NCBI GenBank assembly: GCA_947471745.1
Contig: CANJKZ010001109.1
Location: 3,658,001-3,722,000, forward strand
Reading direction: 5' to 3'
DNA: 64,000 bases
From: Closterium sp. Naga37s-1
Taxonomy: Eukaryota; Streptophyta; Zygnematophyceae; Desmidiales; Closteriaceae
The notes beneath the pieces are model-generated. The model was given only the letters and a program-made list of their open reading frames with translations, was not told the origin of the DNA and did no database searches. Position numbers and translations under genes: made by a program. Shown here piece by piece: positions 10,626 to 19,900 of this stretch (positions are counted from its first letter, which is position 1; the number at the start of each line of letters is the position of its first letter).

Positions 10626-11624
10626 CTAGGCCTTGGCAGGGCACGTGCATTCAACGTAAGCACGGCGACGTGACGAGACGAGACAAGACATCACCTTGGA
10701 CTTGGCGCGCGTGGTGCCGGACTGCGCGAGCTTGGAGAGCGCGGGCGAGCAGTCCTCGTCGGCGATGGCCTGGAACGACGCGGCGTTGTGCACGGCCAGC
10801 AGGTGCAGCGACACCGCCGCGTCCTCCTTGGCGCGCGCCGACCCGCTCTCGATCACGCCCAGCAGCGCCTGAATCCCCCCCTCCTTGTGCACGGCGTGAC
10901 GGCCCTCGGAGAACTTGCAGAGATTCGCGACGACCGCCATCACCTTGTCCTCCATGCCCGCGTCCGCGTCGCCGCGCAGCAGCCCCATGAGCACGCGCAC
11001 GGTGCCCGCGTCGATGATCTCCCCGATGCACGAGTCCTCCAGCGACAGGTTGAACAGCGCCAGCGCCGCGTCCTTCTTTCCGCGCAGGCTGCCCGTGCGC
11101 AGCAGGCTCACGAGCCCCGGGACGGCGCCCGCGTCCTTCACGCGGAGCTTGTTGTCCGCCGGGCCCGACAGCGTGAACAGCGCCGCGGCGGCGTTTTCCC
11201 GCGCGACGTTGCTGCCGGAGTTGAGCACGCCCACGATGCCCTCGATGCCGCCCGCCGCCGTCACTAGCGGCTCCACGCCGTCCGTCAGCGACAGGTTCAG
11301 CAGCGCCGTCACCGCGTGGTCCACGCACGACGTGTCGCGCGATTTCAGCAGCCGGATCAGCGCGTCGACGCCGCCCGCCGCCAGCAGGCGCGCCTTGTTG
11401 TCGGGGTTGTTCTTCAGCGACGACCGGATCGCGGACGCCGCCTCTCGCGCACGCTCCACGTCCGAGTCGCCCAGGGCCAGCACGAGCGGCTCCATGTCGA
11501 CGCCCGGGCCGCCAGTCGTCCGGCTGGGCTTGGGCGACTGTGTGCGAGCGAGGGCTCGTCGCGGGGTGACTGTGCGACCCATGGAGCGACCGCTCTGATC
11601 GACACCGCCGCCTCCGCCGTCCAT
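10626..11624 (-). CDS. ARM-repeat protein of the plant U-box-associated type, U-box absent
   Basis: One open frame of 332 codons. Residues 1-43 are basic and probably disordered (RTVTPRRALARTQSPKPSR). From about 44 to the end there is a run of armadillo repeats: VLALGDSDVERAREAASAIR, AAGGVDALIRLLKS with AVTALLNLSL, AAGGIEGIVGVLNSG with AAAALFTLS, DAGAVPGLVSLL with ALALFNLS, DAGTVRVLMGLLRG, and KEGGIQALLGVIESG with AVSLHLLAVH. These resemble the ARM region of plant PUB E3 ligases, but no U-box Cys/His-like motif or UND domain precedes them here. The last repeat ends SGTTRAKSK, where PUB-type proteins usually continue with a final helix. The base run AAG/GTGATG at about 10693 could be a splice donor, so the printed C-terminus may be read-through into an intron. 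ARM proteins bind other proteins; the partner is unknown. Confidence 0.82.
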   Translation of the reverse strand: MDGGGGGVDQSGRSMGRTVTPRRALARTQSPKPSRTTGGPGVDMEPLVLALGDSDVERAREAASAIRSSLKNNPDNKARLLAAGGVDALIRLLKSRDTSCVDHAVTALLNLSLTDGVEPLVTAAGGIEGIVGVLNSGSNVARENAAAALFTLSGPADNKLRVKDAGAVPGLVSLLRTGSLRGKKDAALALFNLSLEDSCIGEIIDAGTVRVLMGLLRGDADAGMEDKVMAVVANLCKFSEGRHAVHKEGGIQALLGVIESGSARAKEDAAVSLHLLAVHNAASFQAIADEDCSPALSKLAQSGTTRAKSKVMSCLVSSRRRAYVECTCPAKA

Positions 11625-13516
11625 CTGTCCCTGCCTCGCAACCTCCGATCAGTCGCGCTACTTCCCCAAAGGACTTGCGAAACACCAGCACGATGAATCC
11701 GAACTTCCGTAGACGCGTGCTTTACACACCGCTGCCACTGCTGGTGGGTCGGCTACACGAGGCCACACTACCAGGGCTTGTACCTTTATACAAATCGTTG
11801 GGTCTCAAAACGCAGAGAGAACAAAACGCTAAAACGCCTGTGTACTGCGTGGCAACGCTTCATGCCCGGAGATCCGATCTGCAGGCACGGACGGCATTGT
11901 CGAGGTTCCACATTGCGCTGACCCACGATTCGCGACACTAGCTGCTCTGTAAAAATAAGCCAGCGCGCGCGAGATGTATGGTTGGCTTTCAAGCTCGTCA
12001 AGGCAGCGAATTTAGAGAGCGAGAAAACACCAGAGCAGGAAACTCGCCCACCAAACTGTGTCTTTGGTCAGAGTTTGTTGGAGGCGAAGAAGGGGAGGAA
12101 GGAAATAGTCAGGCCACCGAAGCCTTGAGTCCTAATCTGTGGCTTGGCCCTAGCCAAGCCTCAAATTGATAAAACAGTCAGGGTACTTTGGCATGGTCAA
12201 CTATGGTGCAGTGAGATACAGCGCCTATATAAATGGTGACCAAGAAGGTTCTGGCAATCACCTTCCAATCTGGGACACCTGCGCCAGATACAACTTTCCT
12301 CCAAGGACGCTCCTCCCTTTTCCGCGCGAAGTGAAGAGCGCACAGTTTCCGTACCGGAGCTGAGGGGTCCGCGGGGAAGCAAGACAGGTCAGGTAGGCGA
12401 CTCCCCGCGCCCACAGTCCCCTGCGCCCTGGCGCAGTTCAGAGAGGCGGAAGGAATGCGCGCTGATGGCTTGGGGTCTGCCACACAACTGTACACCATCA
12501 GCAACGAAAGGTCCGCATGGCCGCCAGTTGCCTCAACATCAGGCTGCTGTCAAGGGTAGCCACTTGATTTGAGGTATTTCTTGCGAGTGTCTCTCGCAGC
12601 TTCCAGTTTTAGGACGGGTGTAAGGAATTTTTTCGATATTCCTTAGCGCACCCTGCAACATCGCGTACAGCAGCAGCCGTTGTTCGCCCGTTACTGCTAA
12701 CGGGGCTTCGCCGACTTCGCGCGCACTGTTTTCCCAAACCTCGCACTGCTGGACCGGCCGTGTCGGCCTACGCTTCGGGACTAGCCCGAGCCTCGCTTCC
12801 AGCGTAGCACCAGCTAGCTCGCACGCATCGCGTTACCGTTTGCATGTTTCGAGTATAAATGTTCGCTCATGCCTTCGCTCACATTTGTACTCGTTTGACA
12901 CCTTAGTGCAATTCTCGCTACTTCGATTCATTGCACCCGTAACAACGGGTCGATCGACACCACCCTCTACCGCAAGAATTTCGGTTGCAAAATTTTGGGT
13001 ATTGCATGTTGAGCTATACAGATATTTGTCCCCTAGCGGAAAAGGTGAGAGCTGGAAGGTGGCTTGGTTATGATACATCCTGTTCTCGATTATTTCACAC
13101 CCCTTAATCGCACACCTTGGGGTACTTACCCTGCCCCTATCGGTTTCGTAGGGTAGTTACCAACGTCTAGGAAAATCGCAGAGGAGGGTCCGACGTACTT
13201 TCGCGAACTGTCGGGGTGCACCAAGAATATAAAAGAGAACCCAAACCTAACTAAACCCCAACCCCGAATTTTAAGTGCGAGTTTCTTTCTGAAGGTACCT
13301 GCCAGCTGTCTAGTCCCGCAATCTCTGGGTGTCCATCGCATCAAGTCAAAGTCCGTAAAGGGTACATACGGAAAAAAAGGGTAGGGGGTGTGCAATTATC
13401 GAGAACTAGGTGTACCCAGTTGAAGGCAACTTTCAGCTGCTACCCAAACGGTTCAAGTCCAGTTCAAGGTGGCGATATTCAAAGCGAGTTTATTCTGCAT
13501 TTTCAACATAGGGAAA
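11625..13516. other. host intergenic region, no gene recognised
   Basis: 11625-11800 should be promoter and 5' UTR of the ARM-repeat gene. 11800-13516 has no frame with a recognisable protein pattern on either strand. A 13-bp inverted repeat with an 18-base loop lies at 12850-12893 (CGAGTATAAATGT facing ACATTTGTACTCG), with TTCGCTCA twice in the loop. The copia-type LTR of element F starts at 13517. Confidence 0.5.
11781..11790 (-). promoter_or_regulatory. candidate TATA box of the ARM-repeat gene
   Basis: Reading the minus strand there is TTTGTATAAAGGTA about 160 bases before the ATG at 11624. This is a good TATA match at a plausible distance for a 5' UTR of roughly 130 bases. No transcript evidence is available from sequence alone. 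Confidence 0.4.
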
Positions 13517-15198
13517 TGTCAGAATATAATGCTTGTCTAGCCTGCAGTGGGGTACTCTATAGCGAGTACAGCCCCTTAGGGTTTCCTATTTGTATCCACC
13601 TGCTTGCTAGTGCAAACCCTCCTCCTTTGCTCATTTCTCTCTTGCCTAGCTAGGTAAACCCTAGCTATGGCTCCTACTTGTCCCTACTATTCTAACATGG
13701 TATTCAGAGCAGGCACCTTCCTGCTGCCTTCCTTAACGGACCCACCAGTCTGCTTCCGCTGCCTGTCATCCTGCCGCACGCCTCGGGCGCGCGGCGTATT
13801 TTCCTCGCCGTGCGCCCGAGGCACACGGCGATTTTCTGCCCGCCGTGTGCTCGGGGCGCACGGCGGTTTTCTGCCCGCCGGGCGCCCCGGGCGCGCGGCG
13901 TCTTCCTGCCCCGCGCGCGGCCTGCTCTCACGCCGCCTGTGCGCCTGCCCCACGTCCGCGCGCGGGCCTGTTCTGCCCGCCCGTACCCTGCCCTTCGCGG
14001 CACCCTGCAGAGGCGCCGCTCCTGCTCGTCGCGACGCCCCTGCGGGACCCGTGCGTCGCCGCTCCTGCTCGTCGCGACGCCCTTGCGGGACCCGCGCGGC
14101 GTTGCCCTGCTCGTCGTGACGCCCCTGCGGGACCCGCGCGGCGTCGCCCCTGCTCGTCGTGGCGCCCCTGGGGCGCCGCCCCTGCTCGTCGCGGCGCCCC
14201 CTGGGCGCTGTCCCTGCTCGTCGCGGCGCACCCCCCCCTGGCCGCCGCCTCTGCCTCCCCTGCGCCCGCGCCTGCTTTGCAGCAGCGCGCGGGCGTGCCC
14301 TGCACCAGCGACGCCGCCCCTGGAGCAGCCGCCCCTGGAGCAGCCGCCACTGCAGCAGCCGCCCCTGGCCCCTGGAGCAGCCGCCCCTGCAGCAGCCGCC
14401 CCTGGCTACTGGAGCAGCCGCCACTGCAGGAGCCGCCCCTGGCCCCTGGAGCAGCCGCCCCTGGAGCAGCCGCCCCTGGAGCAGCCGCCACTGCAGCAGC
14501 CGCCCCTGGCCCCTGGAGCAGCCGCCCCTGCAGCAGCCGCCCCTGGCCCCTGGAGCAGCCGCTCCTGCAGCAGCCGACCCTGCAGCTGCCCGCGACGCCG
14601 CTCCTGGACCCTGTGCAGCCGTGGGGGGAGGGTATGGGGGTGGCGGGTGTGGGGGTGATGAGTGTGGGTGCTACCTTTCCCCTCCTCCTCCTCCTACTTC
14701 GTCTCCCACTGCTGCAGCTGCCGCTGAAGGGGGGTGGATGTGTGGGAGCCGAGGGGAGTGGAGCTAAGGGGGTGTCGTGGGAGTGGAGACAGGGGTGCAG
14801 CAAGGGGGTGTGTGAGAAGGGGGTATGGGACTGTTAGGGGAGGTAGAGCGGAGGTCGCCGTCGTGTAGTCAGCGGCGCCAGTAGTCCGGAGCCCTCGTGC
14901 TCTCGGTAGCCCAGCGAGCCTGCTTCGCCAGTCGCCTGTGGGTCCGTTGCTCCTGCCGCTCGTCGTAGCCGCGGAGCCAGATACTCCCGTAGTCCGGTGC
15001 CCTCGTGCGCTCGGTAGCCACTGTGCGCGCCGCTCCTGTTGCCCGTGTGACTGCGGCTTCACCTGTCGCCTCCTATCTCCACTCCTCTCACAGTCCCTCC
15101 TCCTCCTCACTTTGCCTCTTCTTCTGTTGCGCCCTGCAGGGTGTACCACTTCAGGGGGTGTTCTGTACATGGTTCTCACTGCAATCAATTAGGGGGTG
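13517..15198 (+). mobile_element. element F: coding-less copia-derived element with mismatched ends
   Basis: A 181-bp LTR-like end (13517-13697) begins TGTCAGAATATAATG and ends TTCTAACA. It shares CTATAGCGAGTACA and flanking bases with the LTRs of A and A'. Directly after it, TGGTATTCAGAGCAGG (13698-13713) is an initiator tRNA-Met type primer-binding site. The interior is very GC-rich and has two repeat blocks. One is a CTGCTCGTCGCGACGCCCCT module at about 14020-14230; the other is 15-bp CAGCCGCCCCTGGAG-like units at about 14310-14590. No Gag or Pol domain is present. The interior ends in a purine tract AGGGGGTG (15191-15198), but what follows (TGTTGAACTATATTT) is not a copy of the 5' LTR. 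No target duplication can be paired. Open frames in the repeats are probably a by-product of GC content and repeat units divisible by three. Confidence 0.7.
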
Positions 15199-15713
15199 TG
15201 TTGAACTATATTTATATATGTTCTTTATAATTGTCTGCAGTGTAGAGTGTAGCACATCCCAAATTTGTTGTAGGTGGTGCACCATGCTTCTCCTTGCTAT
15301 ATTTTGTACTCATCTTTCTTAGTGAAGCCACTTCTTCCTGCTTCAACTCTCTCGACACCTCCTTCAACCCTAAAACCTAAGCTACTAAGTTACTCTAGCC
15401 ATGGCTTCTAAGCCCAAGTAATTGCTTAGTATCTTGACAGGAAATTGAATTTCTTGTTCTGTTTTTTGGGAATGTGGGTGCTAATAACAAATTCAAGGCG
15501 CACTACGAAATGACCAGATTTCGAAAACAAGCTCGTCTGATTGGTCGGACTCCTTTGCCAAAAGGCGGTTCAGGAAGAGGGAATATTCTACTGTATGAGT
15601 TAGACAAAAGAGTATGCGGAGCCCAAACAGGCTATCTAAAAAAATGCATGTTTGTGCTTATAGTATACTAATTCTTATAAGCTCATGGGACATTTAAACG
15701 GACGGTCTTATAT
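15199..15713. other. possible foreign 3' LTR start, then unassigned sequence
   Basis: From 15199 the sequence reads TGTTGAACTATATTTATATA right after a purine tract, which is how a copia 3' LTR begins, but no second copy exists in the window and the end is not definable. 15420-15713 has moderate AT content and a short + frame of about 65 codons (15474-15671) that I do not recognise. It is not homologous to the gypsy sequence on the other side of element B. Confidence 0.35.
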
Positions 15714-15718
15714 TGTAC

Positions 15719-15844
15719 TGTCAAACATACATGACATAGTCTGTGTAGGCTGTAGTGGGGTAGACCATATGGGGTACAACACTGCTAGGTTTCCCTACTT
15801 ATACCCATCTCCTTGCTAGTTCAGTCATTTCCTCTTTCTTCACA
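15719..15844 (+). repeat. 5' LTR of element B with adjacent primer-binding site
   Basis: A 126-bp LTR, unusually short for an element with a full pol. The adjacent TGGTATAGAGCGGG at 15845 lacks one C of the usual TGGTATCAGAGC copia primer-binding site. Compared with the 3' LTR, bases differ in AGACCATATGG versus AGACCAGATGG and in CTTATACC versus CTTGTACC. Confidence 0.93.
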
Positions 15845-15949
15845 TGGTATAGAGCGGGTTCCCTAGTGGGACCGTTTCTTCCTAAGGGCCCACCATCTAA
15901 ATTTGTTTTTCCTACCCTGCCCGAAGTGCGCTTCGCGCTCTGACCTGCC

Positions 15950-16950
15950 CTACCCTTTCGCGGCCCCTTAGCGGCCTGCCGTGCCCTTAGCGGCCCCTTC
16001 GCGGCCCCTTAGCGGCCCCCTTCGCGGCCCCTTAGCGGCCCCTTCGCGGCCCCTTCGCTGCCCCTTCGCGGCCCCTTCACGGCCCCTTAGCGGCCCCCCT
16101 TCGCGGCCCCGTAGCGGCCCCTTCGCGGTCCCTTAGCGGCCCCTTCCCGGCCCTTTCGCGGCCCCTTCGCGGCCCCGTAGCGGCCCCTTCGCGGCCCCTT
16201 AGCGGCCCCTTCGCGGCCCCTTCGCGGCCCCGCCCCGTCGCCAGTCGCGGCCCCGCCCCGTCGCCACCCGGGTGTCGCCCCTGCCTCGTCACGACGCCTC
16301 AGCGGGACCTGGGCGTCGCCCCCGCTCGTCGCGACGCCCCTGCGGGACCCGCGCGGCGTCGCCCCTGCCCGCCGCGGCGCCCTGCCCTAACCCGCGCCCG
16401 ACCTTCGGACGGCCGCCCCTGCCCCCGCCCCTTGCAGCAGCTGCCCCTGCAGCAGCCGCCCCTGGCGCCTGGAGCAGCTGCCCCTGCAGCAGCCGCCCCT
16501 GGCCCCTGGAGCAGCCGCACCTGCAGCAGCCGCCCCTGGCCACTGGAGCAGCCGCCCCTGCAGCAGCCGCTTCAGGCCCCTGGGGCAGCCGCCCCTGCAG
16601 CTGCCACCCCTGGCCCCTGGAGCAGCCGCCCCTGTAGCAGCCGCCCCTGACCCGTGGAGCAGCCGCCCCTGCAGCAGCCGCTCCTGCAGCAACCGCTCCT
16701 GGCCCCTGGAGCAGCCGCCCCTGGCCCCTGGAGCAGCCGCCCCTGCAGCAGCCGCCCCTGGCCCCTGGAGCAGCCGCCCCTGGAGCAGCCGCCCCTGCAG
16801 CTGCCGCGGAGCCCTTGCCCTGCAGTGGTAGCGGCCTCGCCGCTGCCGCCGTCGTACGCCTGCCCTTCTCGCCACTGGTGAGCACTGCCCTGCCCGTACT
16901 ACTGTTACTGCTGCTCCTGCTGCTACTGCTGATTCTACTGCTACTGCTGC
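15950..16950 (+). repeat. GC-rich tandem-repeat leader of element B in the place of gag
   Basis: 15950-16240 consists of GCGGCCCCTTCGCGG/GCGGCCCCTTAGCGG units of about 15 bases. 16270-16400 contains CTCGTCGCGACGCCCCTGCG modules also present in element F. 16430-16810 is built of CAGCCGCCCCTGGAG-type 15-base units that would encode Ala/Pro-rich peptide. The same three blocks in the same order form the leader of element E. No capsid (UBN2-type) pattern can be found in any frame. Confidence 0.85.
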
Positions 16951-16965
16951 TCCTGGCGTGGCCAG

Positions 16966-19900
16966 ATGCAGCTCCAGCGCCGTCCGCGTAAGTCCCTCAC
17001 GCCCCAACAGCTTCGTGAATGGTACGCTAGCTGGGGTTGTAGGGGTGGCCGCGCTGCTACTACTGCTACTGCTGCTACTGCGGCTACTACTGCTACTGCT
17101 GCTACTGCGGCTACTACTGCTACTGCTACTCCTGGCGGTGGCCAGCTGCAGCTCCAGCGACGTTCGCGTGAGTCCCTCCCGCCCCAGCAGCTTCGTGAGT
17201 GGTACGCTAGCTGGGGTTGTCGGGGTGGCCGTAGTGGGAGTCGTCCTGGAGTGAGTAGTTCGGGAGCTTCTTGTAGTGGCTAGGTGCAGCTGCAGCGTCG
17301 TCCGTGCGAAACCCTTTCGCCCCAGCAGCTTCGAGAGTGGTACGCTCAGAGTAGAGGGTCACTGAGTAGTGCTTGCTGCCCGTACGTCATTCGCACGGGT
17401 GTCCGGACTGGTCAGCCTTGCGGGACTCCTGGTCACACAGAGTCCCGCTGCTTCGCCCGTCTGAGCGACGCTTGGCGTACAGAGTTTGGCGACGACGCTG
17501 AGCTCCCCTCCTGGCTGGAGCTGCTTAGGCAGAGGGTAGATATCTTTGCTCTTGACTATGATGCTCTTCTCACTGCAATGTATGCATTGTCTACTAGTGC
17601 TGAGGGTGCCTGTCACCTGTGTGTGCCGCCTGACCCCGGTATCCAGTCTGCTGCTCTAGGTGCTGGTGAGGTTGCTGCTCTAGGTGCTCGTGCGTCTCCT
17701 GCTCCAGGTGTCGGTGAGGCTGCTGCTCTAGGTGCTAGTGAGTCTCCTGCTCCAGGTGCTGGTGAGTCTGCTCTCTCTGGTGCTGCGCCTGCTGTGGTCT
17801 TGCACACCTTCACCCTTGACTCGGGTGCTTCTCGCTCCTTCTTTCGAGACCGCACCACCCTCACGCCGCTTAGTCGGCCGGAGGCAGTCTCCCTGGCAGA
17901 CCCCTCTGGGGGTCCTGTCCTTGCTCACTACTCCACTGTCCTACCGTGTCCGGCGGCCCCGTCTGGCTCCCTGTCAGGTCTTTACCTCCCCTCGTTCTCT
18001 ACGAACTTGGTGAGTGGTGCTGACCTGCAGGATGGAGGGGTTGACCAGTTCACTCCTGCGAGTCAGCGAGTGACCCACTGCACGTGTGCTCGGACGGGCC
18101 GACACTTGGCCACGTTTACCCGTCAGCCGGGGTCGAGCCTGTTCACACTGACGACTGAGTCTCCTTCGGTTACTGCGTCTGGTCAGGTTGCTGCGTCGGG
18201 TCAGATGTCTGCTGCAGCGTCTCGGTCTGGTCCTGAGTCTGCCCCCTGCTCGTGTCGCCTCCTGTCCCACCAGACTCTCCTCTGGCACCACCGCCTTGGT
18301 CACCCCTCCCTGCCTCGTCTCCGAGGCATGGCCTCCCGTGTCCTTGTCTCTGGTCTCCCCAGGTCCCTCCCTCCCCTTCCTCCGGGGCCTGCCCCTACCT
18401 GCGTTCCCTGCGTCGAGGGACGGCAGCGCGCCGCTCCTCACTCCTCCGAGTTTCCTCCGACAGAGGCTCCGCTGCAGACTCTCCACATGGACGTGTGGGG
18501 CCCCGCCCGCGTCCGTGGACAGGGTCATGAGCGTTACTTCCTGCTGGTGGTTGACGACTACTCGCGTTACACCGCAGTCTTCCCCTTGCGCCGCAAGGGT
18601 GAGGTCACTGAGGTGTTGATCGATTGGATCCGCGCTGCTCGTCTCCAGCTCAGAGAGAGTTTCGGCTCGGACTTTCCTGTTCTGCGTCTGCACTTCGACA
18701 GAGGTGGAGAGTTTTCCTCCGACCTTCTGCGAGCCTTCTGTCGTGCGGAGAGCATCCACCAGACGTTCACGCTTCCGGCCTCTCCACAGCAAAATGGGAT
18801 TGTTGAGCGCCGCATTGGCATGGTCATGGACGTTGCTCGTACGTCCATGATCCATGCGGCTGCTCCCCATTTTCTGTGGCCGTTCGCGGTTCAGTACGCG
18901 GTGCATCAGATCAACCTTCAGCCCCGGGTCTCCATACCGGAGACCTCCCCTGCTCTGCGGTGGACGGGGAAGGTTGGTGATGCGTCTGCGTTCCGTGTCT
19001 GGGGATCTCGAGCTTTGGTCCGCGACTTGTCTGCGGACAAGCTGTCCTCCCGTGCTGTTCCCTGCGTCTTCCTTGGCTTCCCCCCTGATGCGCCTGGTTG
19101 GCAGTTTTACCACCCCACCTCGCGTCGTGTTCTACCCTCTCAGGACGTCACGTTTGACGAGTCGGTTCCCTACTACCATCTCTTCCCCTACCGCACTGTT
19201 CCCCTTCCCCCCCGCCGCTCTTCCTCGCGCCAGGTCCCCCCCCGGTAGACCCCCTCCCACCCCAAGGTCCTGCTCCCTCAGGTGTGTCCCAGGTAGACGC
19301 GGTCGAGCCTATCGAGGTAGCTGTTGACTCTGGTGCTGCTAGGGGTGCTGAGCCTGCGGGTGCCGGGTCTGGGGGTGCTGAGCCTGAGCATGCGGAGCCT
19401 GGGGGTGCTGAGTCTGGGGGTGCTGAGCCTGGGGGTGCTGAGTCCGGGGGTGCTGAGCCTGGGGTTGCTGAGTCTGGGGGTGCGGAGCCTGAGGGTGCTG
19501 GGCCTACTCGTGTGGAGTCTGGTGGTGCTGGGCCTGGAGGTCCTTCCGGTGCTTCGTCCCGGCGGGAGCCACTCTCTCCGCAGGAGCTGCGCGAGTGGTT
19601 TGCTAGGCGCTGGCGCCGTGCTGCTGGAGCTGGTGGTGCTTCCGGCGCTGGAGGTTCTGCTGCGGCTGGAGGTCCTTCTGCTGCTGGGGCTGCTGGGGGT
19701 TCTGGAGCCACGGGTCCCGGAGGTGCTCACACTGGAGGTACTGGAGCTGCCGGGCCTGGTGGTGCTACTGGAGCTGGAGCTGCTGGCGGTGCTGGAGCTG
19801 GCGGTGCTGCTGGAGTAGGTGCTGCTGGAGGTACTGGAGCTGGAGCTGCTTCGTCTTCCGGTGGTCCTGCTGGAGCTGGAGCTGCTGGCGGTGCTGGAGC

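Noticed and set aside
10651..11691. 346-codon Arg/Gly-rich frame overlapping the ARM-repeat gene
   Set aside because: It is the shifted frame of a GC-rich gene; the ARM-repeat frame has the clear repeat pattern.
12224..12236. TATATAAA box on the + strand
   Set aside because: No gene follows it within a reasonable distance, so it is not annotated as a promoter.
15420..15713. Continuation of gypsy G1 on the left of element B
   Set aside because: The TGTAC duplication is good, but the sequence does not align with the corresponding part of G2 (about 34300-34545), so continuity is not supported.
15845..15860. tRNA gene suggested by tRNA-Met-like words next to LTRs (also 22733, 13698, 51848)
   Set aside because: Only the 3'-end complement is present, directly beside an LTR. 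These are primer-binding sites; no cloverleaf can be formed.
19366..19500. G-quadruplex array in the linker repeat
   Set aside because: G-runs of five occur regularly, but the loops are about ten bases long, longer than in stable quadruplexes. Not enough to claim.
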